In this document: piece by piece, positions 53,645 to 64,000 of the stretch
How positions within the stretch are numbered: the first letter of the stretch is position 1
Layout of the letters: every line of letters begins with the position of its first letter
Origin: Nilaparvata lugens
Lineage: Eukaryota > Arthropoda > Insecta > Hemiptera > Delphacidae
Length of the DNA stretch: 64,000 nt
Direction: 5' to 3'
NCBI RefSeq assembly: GCF_014356525.2
Contig: NC_052511.1
Coordinates: 47,802,182 to 47,866,181 of the forward strand
Translations under genes and position numbers: made by a program
The notes under the pieces: generated by a model
Told to the model about the DNA's origin: nothing
Database searches by the model: none
Seen by the model: only the letters and a program-made list of their open reading frames with translations

Positions 53645-53815
53645 ACCCCGAAGACTTCTGCTACTGCAAATATTGACAACAGGGTAAACAGCTAGATGGA
53701 AATTCGATGAGCGATACTATAAAAAAATTATTTGTCAGCCCGGGAATTTTTTTATAGTAGCGCTCACCGAATTTCCATCTACTTGTTTACCCTGTTGTCA
53801 ATATTTGCATCATTG
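53645..53815. repeat. foldback element
   Basis: Arms CAAATATTGACAACAGGGTA with AGATGGAAATTCGATGAGCG and their complements, loop TTTGTCAGCCCGGG. Confidence 0.8.
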
Positions 53816-54227
53816 CATTTAGAGGAAAGCTTCCTTTGTTGGCGCGTTTAGGCATTTTTTTGCAAGCATATTTTTAACTCCTTTGAATGTTCTGATTTTC
53901 TTCTCTTTTATAATTTTTTTTGGGTACTTTACTCAATACTTTTGACGTGTCATATACTACCAAGCTTTGCTTGATTCTGTAGTGTTATTATGACAAAAAT
54001 TAAACAAAAATATTGAATGAATGATCATTTCAAGGCTTTTTCACTTATTTTGAATGAAAAAAAATACTACAAAATCGTCAAGATTATTATTTGAAGTTAC
54101 ACTTGTTGATAAGAATGCAAAGTTACAAGGTTCAGCCTAAATATTTCTCCAAGTGACCAACGAACAGGAGAAGTTTTATATTGTATTCATTCATTATTTT
54201 GAACTATGATTAGATGTAGCTTACGGT

Positions 54228-54935
54228 GAGCCGTCCACTGGAACCGATTGATTTCGTCCGAACTAGCATCGGCCGAAAACTATCGAACTCGTCCGAGCGT
54301 TCCCCCAACAAAGAAAGCTATAGATGCTCGTCCATTGCAACAGGTTCATACGTCCGTGCACGGCTGATCAAGTTTTCGATCCGAATTGAATGGGATTTTC
54401 CGGCTCTATCCGTCCGAAGTCGAGCTGAGACAACATAATCTTAACCTCAAAATTGTTTCACAGTCTTGTCTGTTCTGTTTTTTGAACTTGTTCTGTTTTA
54501 TAAATATCTTTTTTTATTATCTTTGTGAGTAAGCACACACAGAAGAATGACTTTCCCTACTAACTAGCTTGCCATGTCACTTTCTGGCAACCAGCCAACT
54601 ACTGAACTAGTTTGATGCAAACGGTTCCAATGGACGACCGTATTCGGCCGAATTAACGGCCGGCAGATTCGTCCGATCCAACGGCCGAACGGATCGGTTG
54701 AATACGGCTCCAGTAGACGGTTACCCTACGCCCACTTGCACAAGAATCCAATCAAGTTTAACCGCTGTAAAATTATGTCATCAAACTGAACCAAATTGAC
54801 GTACATGTCGCCATTTTACGGCGGTTAAATTTGATTGGATTATTAAGCAACTGGCCTTTGCCAGTTTACGGCGAAGTAGCCCGTCGCCATTTTACGGCGG
54901 TTAAATTTAACCTCATTATCAAGCAACTGGCCTTC
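54228..54935. mobile_element. 'GCCGTCCACTGGAACCG' element, copy 2, followed by an AACCGCCGTAAAAT repeat
   Basis: 54228-54722 carries both ends (GAGCCGTCCACTGGAACCGA, CGGCTCCAGTAGACGGTTAC). 54735-54930 is a separate inverted repeat with TTTTACGGCGGTTAAATTTG. Confidence 0.7.
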
Positions 54936-55824
54936 GAATATTGGAAACAGTGTTATTAGCAACCAGAAATAAACTTGGTAAAATCTAATAAAATTCTATT
55001 TATTGTGTAAATAAATTCTCATACGATTAAGAAGCATACATTTTTACATTCATATAAATGTTTAGTTGAATTTTTTAAATTATAACGATTAGCAATTCAT
55101 TGACTATATTTCACAATACTAGTTGCATAAATTGAATATAATATGAATAAGCCTTCAATTTCCATAAGGTGATGCACAGCCAAATAAAAACATATTCCTG
55201 CTAGAACGTTCTTGGATTCCCCCATATAATAAGAAAATTGTTCTCGAGATTTTAAATCATAGAAACTTCAAGAATATTTTGTTTTCATGGATTTGTTTGT
55301 CATGAAGTTTCTATACTTCATGGTTTTCATATTATTGCACAGTGAGAAAAATTGTGAACTGGGAAATTCAGATGAAATGGGACCTCTTATTGAGGGAAAC
55401 TTATTTGAAAAATTGAACTTATCAATGAAATTATTTCCCCTAACAACAATTCTGATGTATGAAAATGTAGGTTTACTAGTTAATTGGCTCAACATTATTA
55501 TCAAATCATCACACAAACACCATAATAAATGGAATGATCAAGTAGTATTTATCATTACTTACAGGAATTTATTTATTTTTATCATTTATTCAACGTGTTT
55601 CACATTAAATTCTGGGTTGATATATTGAGAATATACTGTTGTGAAATAATTAGACCACTAGAAAAACATGATCTTCAGTAAAGTTTTGTGGATATCATGC
55701 AAATTTAGTCTTCAAAATAGTCTTAGTACAACTTCAAATTTAGCACCAAAAGAATTTGACATTATATATCATGTAGATTACCCATATTTTATTTCGACTC
55801 TCTAATTTCATTGTTGTGTTATTC

Positions 55825-56101
55825 CATACAGAAACAATAGCTTGAGTAGATATCGTATGGTATAGGGGGCGTTTATATCACAACTCTTACTGTTATCTCA
55901 ACCTGATAGTCCACGTATTTCTTTCCCAAAAAGGTGTGTGACGTTGATAGTCTCTCATATTGTGCCGTTCATACACTCTCACCCCAACAAAACAGTAAAC
56001 ATCTACAACAATCGATAGTAATCGACTTGAGATAACAGTAAAAGTTGCGACATAAACGCCCTGTACCATGAGATATCTACTCAAGCTATTGTTTCTCTAT
56101 G
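55825..56101. mobile_element. CATAGAGAAAC element with 7-bp target duplication, copy 3
   Basis: Inverted ends of about 75 bases, flanked by a perfect GTTATTC at 55818-55824 and 56102-56108. It is the clearest example of the family. Confidence 0.85.
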
Positions 56102-56109
56102 GTTATTCT

Positions 56110-56985
56110 GATCAATTTCCGAACGTTTCACTAAATATTACAAAAGTTTAAAACGATGATATTTGAGATTTCATACTGAACTTTCCCTCTTATCAGAGCA
56201 ACGAAAATTATACTTCATTCGAGTTTTAAATGTAAAATTTAACACAACTGACAACTATTCCCAAAACATATCTCAACTTTGAATCTACTTTTCTTGCAGA
56301 TAGCAAATAAAAAACTATTAGAAATCTTTGACATTGAATAGCATATAATAAATTATAGATAACTCTGTATTTCTTATATTTGTTTTCCAATAGATTTTCC
56401 TCGGGTTAAACTTTCTTCTTAATTTATCGTCTATACACAAGCCGCCATTAATCACAATTTCAACTTTCCAAAACAACTATTTTCAGAATTTTCCAACACA
56501 ACATTCCACTTGAAGCTTAAAACAACATTATTCGTCATTACCAGAAATTGCCTCACATTTTTTTATTTCCAGTCAAAACACACTTTTTACATTTTTTGTC
56601 TCTATCAACACAACCCTATTTTCATTTTATCTCTCTCAAAATTTTCAATCTATTTCTAGTAATAACTTCTCAAACTCATCTCCATCACTTTCTCACAAAT
56701 ACAACCCGTTTACAAAATTTACATAACTATCAATATACAAGTAATATAGGCCCGATTCCTAGGACACTTATTAAATGTGATGGTCTATTAAATCCATATA
56801 CGTTTAATAGCTCACCAGAATTATTATAAGTGACCTAAAAAACGGTCCATAGTGTATTTGGATTTGAAAATTATACATATATTCAATATATTATCATTCA
56901 TTTATAGTGGGTTGAAGCAGATAACTACTCAAATTTACAAACTAGTATGTCAATTTTATAATCTAAATATTTAAAAATTTAAATT
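56110..56985. other. AT-rich stretch downstream of the Hrs stop
   Basis: No repeat or gene recognised. The part next to 56990 should be the Hrs 3' UTR (minus strand). A 93-codon plus-strand frame at 56548 has no family features. Confidence 0.4.
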
Positions 56986-56990
56986 CTAAT

Positions 56991-57727
56991 CTAATCGAAA
57001 CTGATCAACTCGGCCGTTTGAGGGGGTTCTTGTTTTAGGGGTTCGGGGGGCTGCTGATTTTGGGGGGGAATTTGCTGCATATTTTGTTGGGGCATTTGTT
57101 GTTGATACACTGGGGGCATATTTGGGGCCATACCATGGATAGCCATCATCATCTGGGGGCCGGTCATGATTTGGCCCCCTTGTTGGGGCGCTCCGACGCC
57201 ATTTTGAGTAGGGGCTGTGCCCCCCTGTTGGGATTTGGGGCTCATTGGAATGCCGCCCATCGGGTTCTGTCCCAGGGGTGCCATACCCCCTTGAGGTAAA
57301 TTTTGGGGTGCCATTGTTCCTTGAGGTAAATTTTGGGGTGCCATTGTTCCTTGAGGTAGATTTTGGGGCGCCATGTTACCTTGCTGAGGCAAATTTTGGG
57401 TGCCCATACCACCTTGTTGGGGTAAACTTTGGGGTCCCATACTTTGAGGCCCCATCACCCCTTGTTGCTGTAAACTTTGGGGTCCCATAGTCTGAGGGGG
57501 CAAACTTTGGGGCCCCATACCACCCTGGGTTTGTTGCGTCTGCATTTGTAGTTGTCCAGGTACCCCCTGGGTTTGTGGCCCCATCTGGGCTGCAGTGGGT
57601 AGCGTTTGGGGCTGGCCCATTCCCGGGGCCCCCCTGACACCCATTTGGGGGGGCGCGCCCATCACCATGCCCCCAGGTTGCATCATGTAGGGCTGGTTTT
57701 GGGGAGGCATATAGTTTGGTCTCCAAT
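56991..57727 (-). CDS. Hrs: Hrs last exon, Pro/Gln/Met-rich tail
   Basis: An ATTTTCAG acceptor opens 245 codons ending ELISFD-TAG. Repeated units of the MGPQSLPQQG and MAPQNLPQG type fill the middle (DNA about 57270-57540), followed by a Gln/Pro region. Several long shadow frames on both strands across this exon result from its biased composition and are not genes. Confidence 0.9.
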
Positions 57728-60700
57728 CTGAAAATGAGACAGTTATCAAGCCACTGCAATAGATCACTTGAAGAATCCATCTTTTTGGACCTAAGATACA
57801 TAATATATTTACACATTACAGTCACTCAATTCAACCAGGTTTTCATCGCATTACTACTAACAACAGAAGAAGGAAAAGATTTTTTGTTTTAGGTTAGGTT
57901 AGCACAAACAATACAATAATCGGAAAAGAAAAACAGGCTCTTGCCCAAAACTTCTTCAATTTCCTAATTTAGTTTCAAAATTGTTCTTTCCTTTGTGCTA
58001 ATACCCAGTTGTACCTTGGTTCTCAAAATCCTTCTGTACTTCCACTTTCCTTAATGTTTACTAATGCATGCTTTCTAATGTAAACAAGAAAACAGTTCAA
58101 AAATGCCACATCAATATTGAATAATACTAGCGTAGCATTTATTCTTTATTGATTCATACAAGTACATCATCAAAAATTGATTGATTATTTATTAAGGGCG
58201 GAGTTAGGACTCCAGGTCCTCTCTGCCACACAACCCTAGGGAGAGAAAAAATAAGGTAACCTAGTTCTATTCCTCTCCCAAATTTAGATAAGGTTACACT
58301 TAGTCCGAAATAGGTTGAATCTTGTAGTTGTCACTTCACAAAATGTTCAGTTCTTAATTTATTTTATTTTTTACAAAGAAGCACTGATTGGGAGAGAAAA
58401 ACTAAGTATACTCCTTGTACTATTAATTATTTTCACAAAGTAGATTTCTTATACTATCTTTTCTCTATTATAATAGTTACATCACCCAGTTGGTGTTTGG
58501 TACTTTATTCTTCAAATTCCGTCTGTTCTATCTACTGTAGAGAATTATCACACTACTGTAGAAGACAGTATTTCATTACTGGTTAGTAATAAGTAGTACT
58601 TTTACTCCATTACTGTTTGTATAAATTAGAATTGGAACCGTTTTGGGCGTAAACCTGTGATACTTTTCTGTAAGTTGTGTAATTCTGAATGATTTAATAA
58701 ATAAAAAATTTCAATAAGTAATTACTAGTAAGAATATCATGGATATATGACTGTTGTTCGTTTCCGATCATATTTACATGATTTGTAATAATTTTAATAC
58801 ATAAATAAATAAAGATACTGTATTGCATTCAAGTATTATATGCAGCATAGTATAGCTGCACAGATCAGTTCCTTTAACTATTCCATTACTTCAACTATGA
58901 CCATCTATACTGTTGATATTGCTATAGTCAGCTATGCTTCAATCCAGATATACTCACTTTCCACAGTTTTCAACTCGGACTGAGACAAGCAACAATGCCA
59001 TTATCTTGAGGTCGGGACATCCTATTTAATGCCTGCCGCATCCACACTATCGCCCAATGTGTAAAAATGACGACGAGCGCGAGAGTGTGGATGAGTAGTT
59101 TCCCAGTGATTGCCTTCGCTTGCCATAGCTCCGATTTTTGTCGAGTGGCCAGCCAAGCAATCACAAATGGCCACATGGCAAGACCAACGTGGCCAAGCTT
59201 ACAAGCCACTTGGCCAGTGACTGGACCAACGTGTGGACCAATATGAGCCCTCTTCGTTACAAAATTTCTTATTGAAAAATACACTTTACTAAACACTGTA
59301 CTATGTACTCCGTTTCATATCATAGATTGAAAACTGATTAACTCACCTTTTTAATTGCATTTTGGTGGTGGCAAGTACACTATAAACTGTTTCAAATAAG
59401 TGATTAGAAACTGATAGACTCACCATTCATGGGGTATTGATATCCAGCAGGCACTGGAGCTGGGGCGAATGCAGGATTGGCATGCGGATGGTTCATCACC
59501 ATATTCATACCGCCTGGAGTTTCATAGCCCCCTGGAGAAAAATAACAGTTTTTAGTAAACTGTAGGAAGTAGAGTTCAAGTTTTACTTCAACTGGAGATC
59601 ATATGACAGTTTTACTATCATATTACAGTTTTTATTATCTATGTTGAATAAAAAACTTGTCGATAAAAAATCAGACGATCCAGGATCGTTGAACTGAAGA
59701 CTCAAGCCCTGGACACACACCGATTTATGTTCGTACGATATTTATGCCGTCCCTATGAATTCTATTAGATTAAACGGAACTTGACAACCATCATTTAATC
59801 ATTCAGAATAATTACACAACTTACAGAAAAGTACCACAGGCTTATAAGCCCAAAACGGTTCCAATTCTAATTTATCATCTGTCTGAAATCATCTGTTCAA
59901 TCCAATAGTATTTATAAGAACGGCAAAATATCGTACAAAAATCGATGTGTGTGTAGCTCGCCTCAGATCAAAGAGAGCCACTACCTCCGTAAACAAAGCC
60001 ATAGTGCATTCTGGTGACGTCAGCACAGGTAGGGCTCCTACACCAATAAAAACGGGGGCGCGACAGTCGAAACCGACGACATTCGAGGCCTACGACCGTA
60101 GAGGACTGTTTTACAGTCCTCTACGGTCGTAGGCCTCGACTGTCGGGAGTGTACGAAAATTAGAGTGGCCTCAACTGTCGCCTAACGCAGGCGACATTTG
60201 AGGCCTCTTTTTCAGGAGTCCTCTCCCGTCGTAGGTCTCGACTGTCGGGGCTGTACAAAAATTAGAGTGGCCTCAACTGTCGCCTAACGCAGGCGACATT
60301 TGAGGCCTCTTTTTCAGGAGTCCTCTACCGTCGCTGGCCTCGAATGTCGCCGGTCTCTACCGTCGCTGGTCTCGACTGTCGCAGGACTCTTCTGTCTTTT
60401 GCCTCGTTTGACATCGACCATAAAAACACTAGCTGATATAGATCAGCTGAAATCAACAAATTTTTATTGGTGTAGGAGCCCTACCTGTGCTGACGTCACC
60501 AGAATGCACTATGGCTTTGTTTACGGAGGTAGTGAGAGAGCTGACCTCAAATAATGGGGAAATGGCAAGTAGGAAGAAGAGAATAAACATGTTGTTGCCC
60601 TACCTGTGCTGACGTCACCAGAATGCACTATGGCTTTGTTTACGGAGGTAGTGAGAGAGCTGACCTCAAATAATGGGGAAATGGCAAGGAGGAAGAAGAG

Positions 60701-63086
60701 AATAAACATGTTGTCACAATCACAAATTTGCGTCGTTAGGGCGAGACCATATTGGGCGTTTTTTCAGGCGCCTATAATCAGGAGTCAATCTGAAAGCTTC
60801 CTGCCCTGCCAACTCTAAAAACACCGTCTGAATTCGCCTCAAAAACCCTTAGGGCCGGTTTCCGAGCTCGGGATTTAGCTAAGTCTAGACTTTAAACAGC
60901 TGGAGTCAGAAAATTGGCTTTCCGAAACGGGGCGTAGTCGTAGTCATAGTCATATTCACGTTTCAATTAAATTTCAAAAGACTAGAAAGTTAAACACAAA
61001 ATAAAATAAAGAGAGAATAGTGTAAAGTTTCAGCTATTTTGAATTATTTAAAAATGTTTAATTTCGTCAAGGTAAAACGTATCTATATATATAAAAGCGA
61101 AATGGCACTCACTCACTGACTGACTGACTGACTGACTGACTGACTGACTGACTGACTCACTCACTCACTCACTCACTCGCTCGCAGAACTAAAAATCTAC
61201 CGGACCAAAAACGTTTAAATTTGGTAGGTATGTTCAGTTGGCCCTTTAGAGGCGCACTAAGAAATCTTTTGGCAATATTTTAACTCTAAGGGTTGTTTTT
61301 AAGGGTTTAAAGTTCGTCTTTCAGCATGTATATTCTTCTTCTCCCAATCTCTTAATTATAATTGGAATTTCCATATCATATGTTACTATAGAACTATAAT
61401 CTAGATAGAGTACCTCTTCGAAACAGTTGTTAACTGGCAACTAAATTAATAATTTTGTCAGGTTGGCATTAAGTTGAGTTGACTTTGTTAGGTTGGCACC
61501 AAGTTGAAGATTTAAATGCATTTATCGCGGAAAAATTGATTGGGCACTGCTACTTCAATCCTGGGAATATTATATTACTAGCCGTCAGGCTCCCTTCGCT
61601 CGCCATATCCGTTTAGCAAGACGTTTAGTCTGGACCCCCGACTGGATTCTCCTAACATATGATAAAAATGCTCAAATGAAAAATGGAGGCGAGCGAAGCG
61701 AGCCTGCTGTTCTCATTCCTGAACGATCCAGACGGTGGTCCAGGGGGCGGAGCCCCCTGGCTAGACGGATATGGCGAGCGAAGCGAGCCTGACGGCTAGT
61801 CCAATTATAGAAATGAGAAAATAAAAACTGCGACTACGCCCCGTTTTGGAAAGAATTTTCTGACTCCAGCTGTTTAGGCCGGTTACAGAGCTCGACCGAC
61901 CGTCAGTGCGGATGTACCATCCTGACCGTACGCATTGATGAATCAGTTTTACACATTCAGAGCTCGACCGACCGTCAGTGCGTATGCACCATCCTGACCA
62001 TACATCAGTTTTTTCTGACTCACAAAATGGACGCCTTTACAGATTGTTTAATTGCAGGTTATTATCTTCGTAAACGAAAGATTAAAAGACATAGATATCA
62101 AGTATCACCCGATGGTCGCCCAAAGAGCATTTCAAAGGGAATTTAGTACCATTACATACATCATTGCTTGGGGTGAAGATACATTTTTCAACTACCTCAG
62201 AATCTCCATAAGAAATTTTGATGAGTTATTTCGAGCTTGTATCACCATTGGGAATACTTGCAGTCACTTTAAGCTACGGATCAAATAAATGTAGATAGTA
62301 TTAATAATATATGATTTTTTCAATAAAAAATTTAGAAATGATTGAACAAATGTATAGAAAAACTCAGAATTCAAATATGACACTATTAATTGAATTCATT
62401 CATTATGCTGTTCAATTCAATATCAGCTGATTGTCGGGCAGAAGTGTCAGCACATTGGTTATGTTGCGATCGGGCTACTGATCAGTACAGCTCTGAAAGA
62501 TTCTATTTGTTTCAATAGCGCGTCAGTCGACCGATGGAACGGATGCGCACGAGCTCGACCGATGTTATTCGTACGCTGTATAAAACGCATGGTCCTGACC
62601 GTGCGCGTGCGTGCCGCCAGTCCTGCTCTGTACGGATACATGGAATATCTATGGAAAAGACAAGCGCGACTGACGTACGCACTGACGGTCGGTCGAGCTC
62701 CTTAACCGGCCTTTAATTCTAGAAGTTAGCTAAATCTCGGAAACCGCCCCTTAATATAGTATTGACCTAAATTTCACTGAATTAAGAGGTTTTGGCACTT
62801 ACTTCACTCAACTACCACACTATCACTTTCAAAACAACACAAGAAAGTTATCTATTGATTACATTATTTTTAATATATACTCATGTCATCTATGTCTTTA
62901 AAGCCCATAAATAGTGACTTGAAAATAACAAAAAATAATTGAAATTGTGTTACCTGGTATGGTGGGCTGATAAGCAATGGGATTATAGTTGGTAGCCATC
63001 ATGTATTGCTGTTTCTGTTGCTCCTGTCTCATCTGCATCTCCCTCTCTTGCTCCTGTATACGCTGCAGGGCCACCTGACGTTGGTA
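56991..63086 (-). CDS. Hrs: Hrs (HGS, ESCRT-0 subunit), last three coding exons, 5' part outside window
   Basis: The exons 62954-63086, 59424-59531 and 56991-57727 join in phase. The first encodes YQRQVALQRIQEQEREMQMR, the end of the coiled coil that pairs Hrs with STAM. The others encode a Pro/Gln/Met/Gly-rich tail that ends ELISFD, like the terminal LISFD clathrin-binding motif of HGS. Hrs sorts ubiquitinated cargo on early endosomes. The VHS, FYVE and ubiquitin-binding parts must lie right of the window. The tail contains tandem peptide repeats (see finding). Identity rests on the coiled coil and the terminal motif together. Confidence 0.9.
58150..58440 (-). mobile_element. LINE-like 3' end repeat in Hrs intron
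   Basis: Contains AAAATAAGGTAACCTAGTTC and TAGTCCGAAATAGGTTGAAT, also present at 28395-28450 and 28815-28850 on either side of a Harbinger-like insertion; the TTGATTGATTATTTATTAAG border looks like a reversed simple tail. Confidence 0.5.
59035..59240. repeat. 'GCCGCATCCACACT' element
   Basis: CCGCATCCACACTATCGCCC ... ATGACGACGAGCGCGAGAGTG at left and GGACCAACGTGTGGACC at right; same family as 36427-36600. Confidence 0.6.
59424..59531 (-). CDS. Hrs: Hrs penultimate exon
   Basis: The exon is 108 bases with a TTCTCCAG acceptor and GTGAGT donor. It completes Gly, then reads GYETPGGMNMVMNHPHANPA and a Pro/Ala stretch ending YQYPMN, leaving one base for Asp in the last exon. Composition fits the disordered tail. 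Confidence 0.82.
59700..59955. repeat. foldback element
   Basis: CACACACCGATTTATGTTCG at left faces ACAAAAATCGATGTGTGTG at right; internal AATTCTATTAGATTAAACGG pairs with CAATCCAATAGTATTTATAA. Confidence 0.65.
59973..60538. mobile_element. CACTACCTCC inverted-repeat element with dense internal palindromes
   Basis: Ends of about 70 bases (CACTACCTCCGTAAACAAAG and complement) are flanked by AGAGAGC on both sides. The middle contains palindromic GACGGTCGTAGGCCTCGACTG motifs and a ~102-base tandem pair. No coding content. Confidence 0.75.
60481..60716 (+). repeat. tandem duplication of 119 bases
   Basis: CTACCTGTGCTGACGTCACC to AATAAACATGTTGT is present twice in direct order; it spans the right end of the CACTACCTCC element and its flank. 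Confidence 0.9.
61082..61799 (+). mobile_element. Helitron, non-autonomous, nested, A/T insertion site
   Basis: It begins TCTATATATATAAAAGCGAA, has a (GACT)n/(CTCA)n stretch, and ends with a GC-rich hairpin and CTAG between A and T. The empty site is visible in the paralogue at 29245-29255 (AAAACGT then TTCCAATTATAG). Its 3' ~220 bases contain an inverted second 3' end, like the copy at 27733. Confidence 0.9.
61877..62712. mobile_element. PIF/Harbinger-type element with transposase remnant, nested
   Basis: The ends GGCCGGTTACAGAGCTCGAC and GTCGAGCTCCTTAACCGGCC are flanked by TTTA/TTA. Internal GACCGACCGTCAGTGCG motifs repeat. A plus-strand frame (62052-62288) includes FFNYLRISIRNFDELFRACI, the usual start of Harbinger transposases (FFKYFRMS...FDELL); no DDE part remains. 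Confidence 0.75.
62954..63086 (-). CDS. Hrs: Hrs coiled-coil exon
   Basis: The TTTTGCAG acceptor precedes 44 codons plus one base: a charged helix (RIQEQEREMQMRQEQQKQQ) followed by YMMATNYNPIAYQPTIP. The helix matches the end of the HGS core coiled coil. Donor GTAACA. Confidence 0.9.
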
Positions 63087-63311
63087 CTGCAAAACAACAA
63101 ATATTTCAATTTACTTCAAGAAACTAAGACGATAAAATGCTGAACTTCAGTTACTCTCAAGAGACGTGACAATTGAATATCTAATAAATGGAGAATGAAA
63201 TGAAAAATAAAGAGAGAATGAATTATACATTTTATACCCGTTCTTGAAATCCGTACTCTCATTCTCTCTGATATTAATTGGTAAACACCCCTTAACAACT
63301 TGGATAGGTTC

Positions 63312-64000
63312 TAAGGTGGGCCGTCCACTGGAACCGATTTCGTCCGAACTAGCATCGGCCGAAAACTAACGAACTCGTCCAACGATCCCCCAACAAAGAA
63401 AGCTATAGCTGCTCGTCCATTGCAACAGGTTCATATGTCCGTGCACAGCCGTCTCCGGTCGATCAATTTTTTGATCCGAATTGAATGGGATTTTCCGGCT
63501 CTATCCGGCCGAAGTCGAGCTGAGACAACATCATCCTAACCTCAAAATTGTTCCACAGTCTTGTCTGTTTTTGTTTTTTTGAACTTGTTTTATTTTATAA
63601 AGTTTTAACTATGGACAATGAAAAGTTTATAAGTTTGGTTTAAGAGCATGTTCCATTGTGGGATATGCGAGACAAAAGATATCATCGTTGTAATGTTCAA
63701 AGGAATCTGTAGACAAAGATTACTGAACAAATATGATCTGAAGGTAAGATTATTGTAATGAATAACTAATTTAGTGAATATTTTTTTATTCCATTTTCAA
63801 AATCTCAATATAATTATTGTTTATGGAAAATTTTGGTGGCTATGATAGTAATTAATTCAATATTTTTTTAATAGTTCAGCCAACTACTGAACTAGACTGA
63901 CGTGAACGGTTCCAAGGGACGACCATATTCGGCCTATTAACGGCCGGCAGATTCGTCCGATCCAACGGCCGAACGGATCGGTTGAATACGGTTCCAGTGG
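63312..64000. mobile_element. 'GCCGTCCACTGGAACCG' element, copy 3, cut by the window edge
   Basis: Starts GGGCCGTCCACTGGAACCGA and reaches GGTTGAATACGGTTCCAGTGG at the edge. Bases about 63600-63870 are extra compared with the copy at 54228. Confidence 0.75.

Larger units (their letters stand above)
60852..62750. mobile_element. PIF/Harbinger-like element, TTA target duplication, two nested insertions
   Basis: The ends GGGCCGGTTTCCGAGCTCGG and CTCGGAAACCGCCCC are flanked by TTA (60849-60851 and 62751-62753), the PIF/Harbinger target. The interior equals the foldback copy at 28455-28807 except for a Helitron at 61082 and a second Harbinger-type element at 61877. Confidence 0.85.

Noticed and set aside
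55287..55628. 113-codon plus-strand frame with hydrophobic stretches
   Set aside because: AT-rich codon content, no motif, no exon-intron context; falls in the region downstream of Hrs on the other strand.
57060..57825. Plus-strand Gly/Leu/Val-rich frames and a second minus-strand frame over the last Hrs exon
   Set aside because: Result of the biased Pro/Gln/Met codons of Hrs; the true frame is set by ELISFD and by splice phase.

Overview
The window is a piece of an AT-rich, intron-rich insect nuclear genome. Four conserved host genes are split into short exons with GT/AG splice sites, and the space between the exons is packed with transposable elements, foldback (snap-back) elements, microsatellites and minisatellites. 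The proteins and the mix of elements (CR1/Jockey-type LINEs, Helitrons, mariner, hAT, PIF/Harbinger) suit a hemipteran such as a planthopper, but the species is inference. There is no sign of an operon, CRISPR array, prophage or viral gene.

Host genes from left to right. (1) RNaseZ/ELAC2, minus strand: five exons between 17064 and 2805; the 3' (catalytic) half lies beyond the left edge. (2) insomniac (KCTD2/5/17 family BTB protein), minus strand: complete, five coding exons from 37167 to 25380, 220 aa. (3) Gid4, plus strand: complete, four coding exons from 37822 to 44231, 203 aa; it is head-to-head with insomniac across about 650 bp, so the two probably share a bidirectional promoter region. 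(4) Hrs/HGS, minus strand: the last three coding exons (63086 to 56991), ending in the clathrin-box-like tail; the 5' part lies beyond the right edge. An isolated TAF2-like exon with intact splice sites (12181-12317, plus strand) sits antisense in an RNaseZ intron. All four genes were assembled here by matching splice phase and protein family. The insomniac and Hrs joins agree in phase throughout, as do those of Gid4. RNaseZ needs one extra base in an A-tract of its fourth exon.

Mobile DNA. The largest element is a LINE with two intact overlapping ORFs (47879-49408 and 49381-52386) and a 3' (TCAAA)n tail of about 43 units. ORF1 joins a FLYWCH zinc finger, a coiled coil and an SGNH esterase-like domain. 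ORF2 is an endonuclease plus reverse transcriptase with the visible catalytic motifs intact. Other elements show insertion signatures: a hAT element with a perfect 8-bp target duplication inside a mariner copy; two Helitrons inserted between A and T; a PIF/Harbinger element flanked by TTA that carries both a Helitron and a second Harbinger element; a short element family with 7-bp target duplications; and many foldback elements.

Local expansions affect the genes themselves. A tandem array in the intron after insomniac exon 3 repeatedly copies the end of that exon with its splice donor. A 37-bp minisatellite fills part of Gid4 intron 3. The region downstream of insomniac carries nested segmental duplications.
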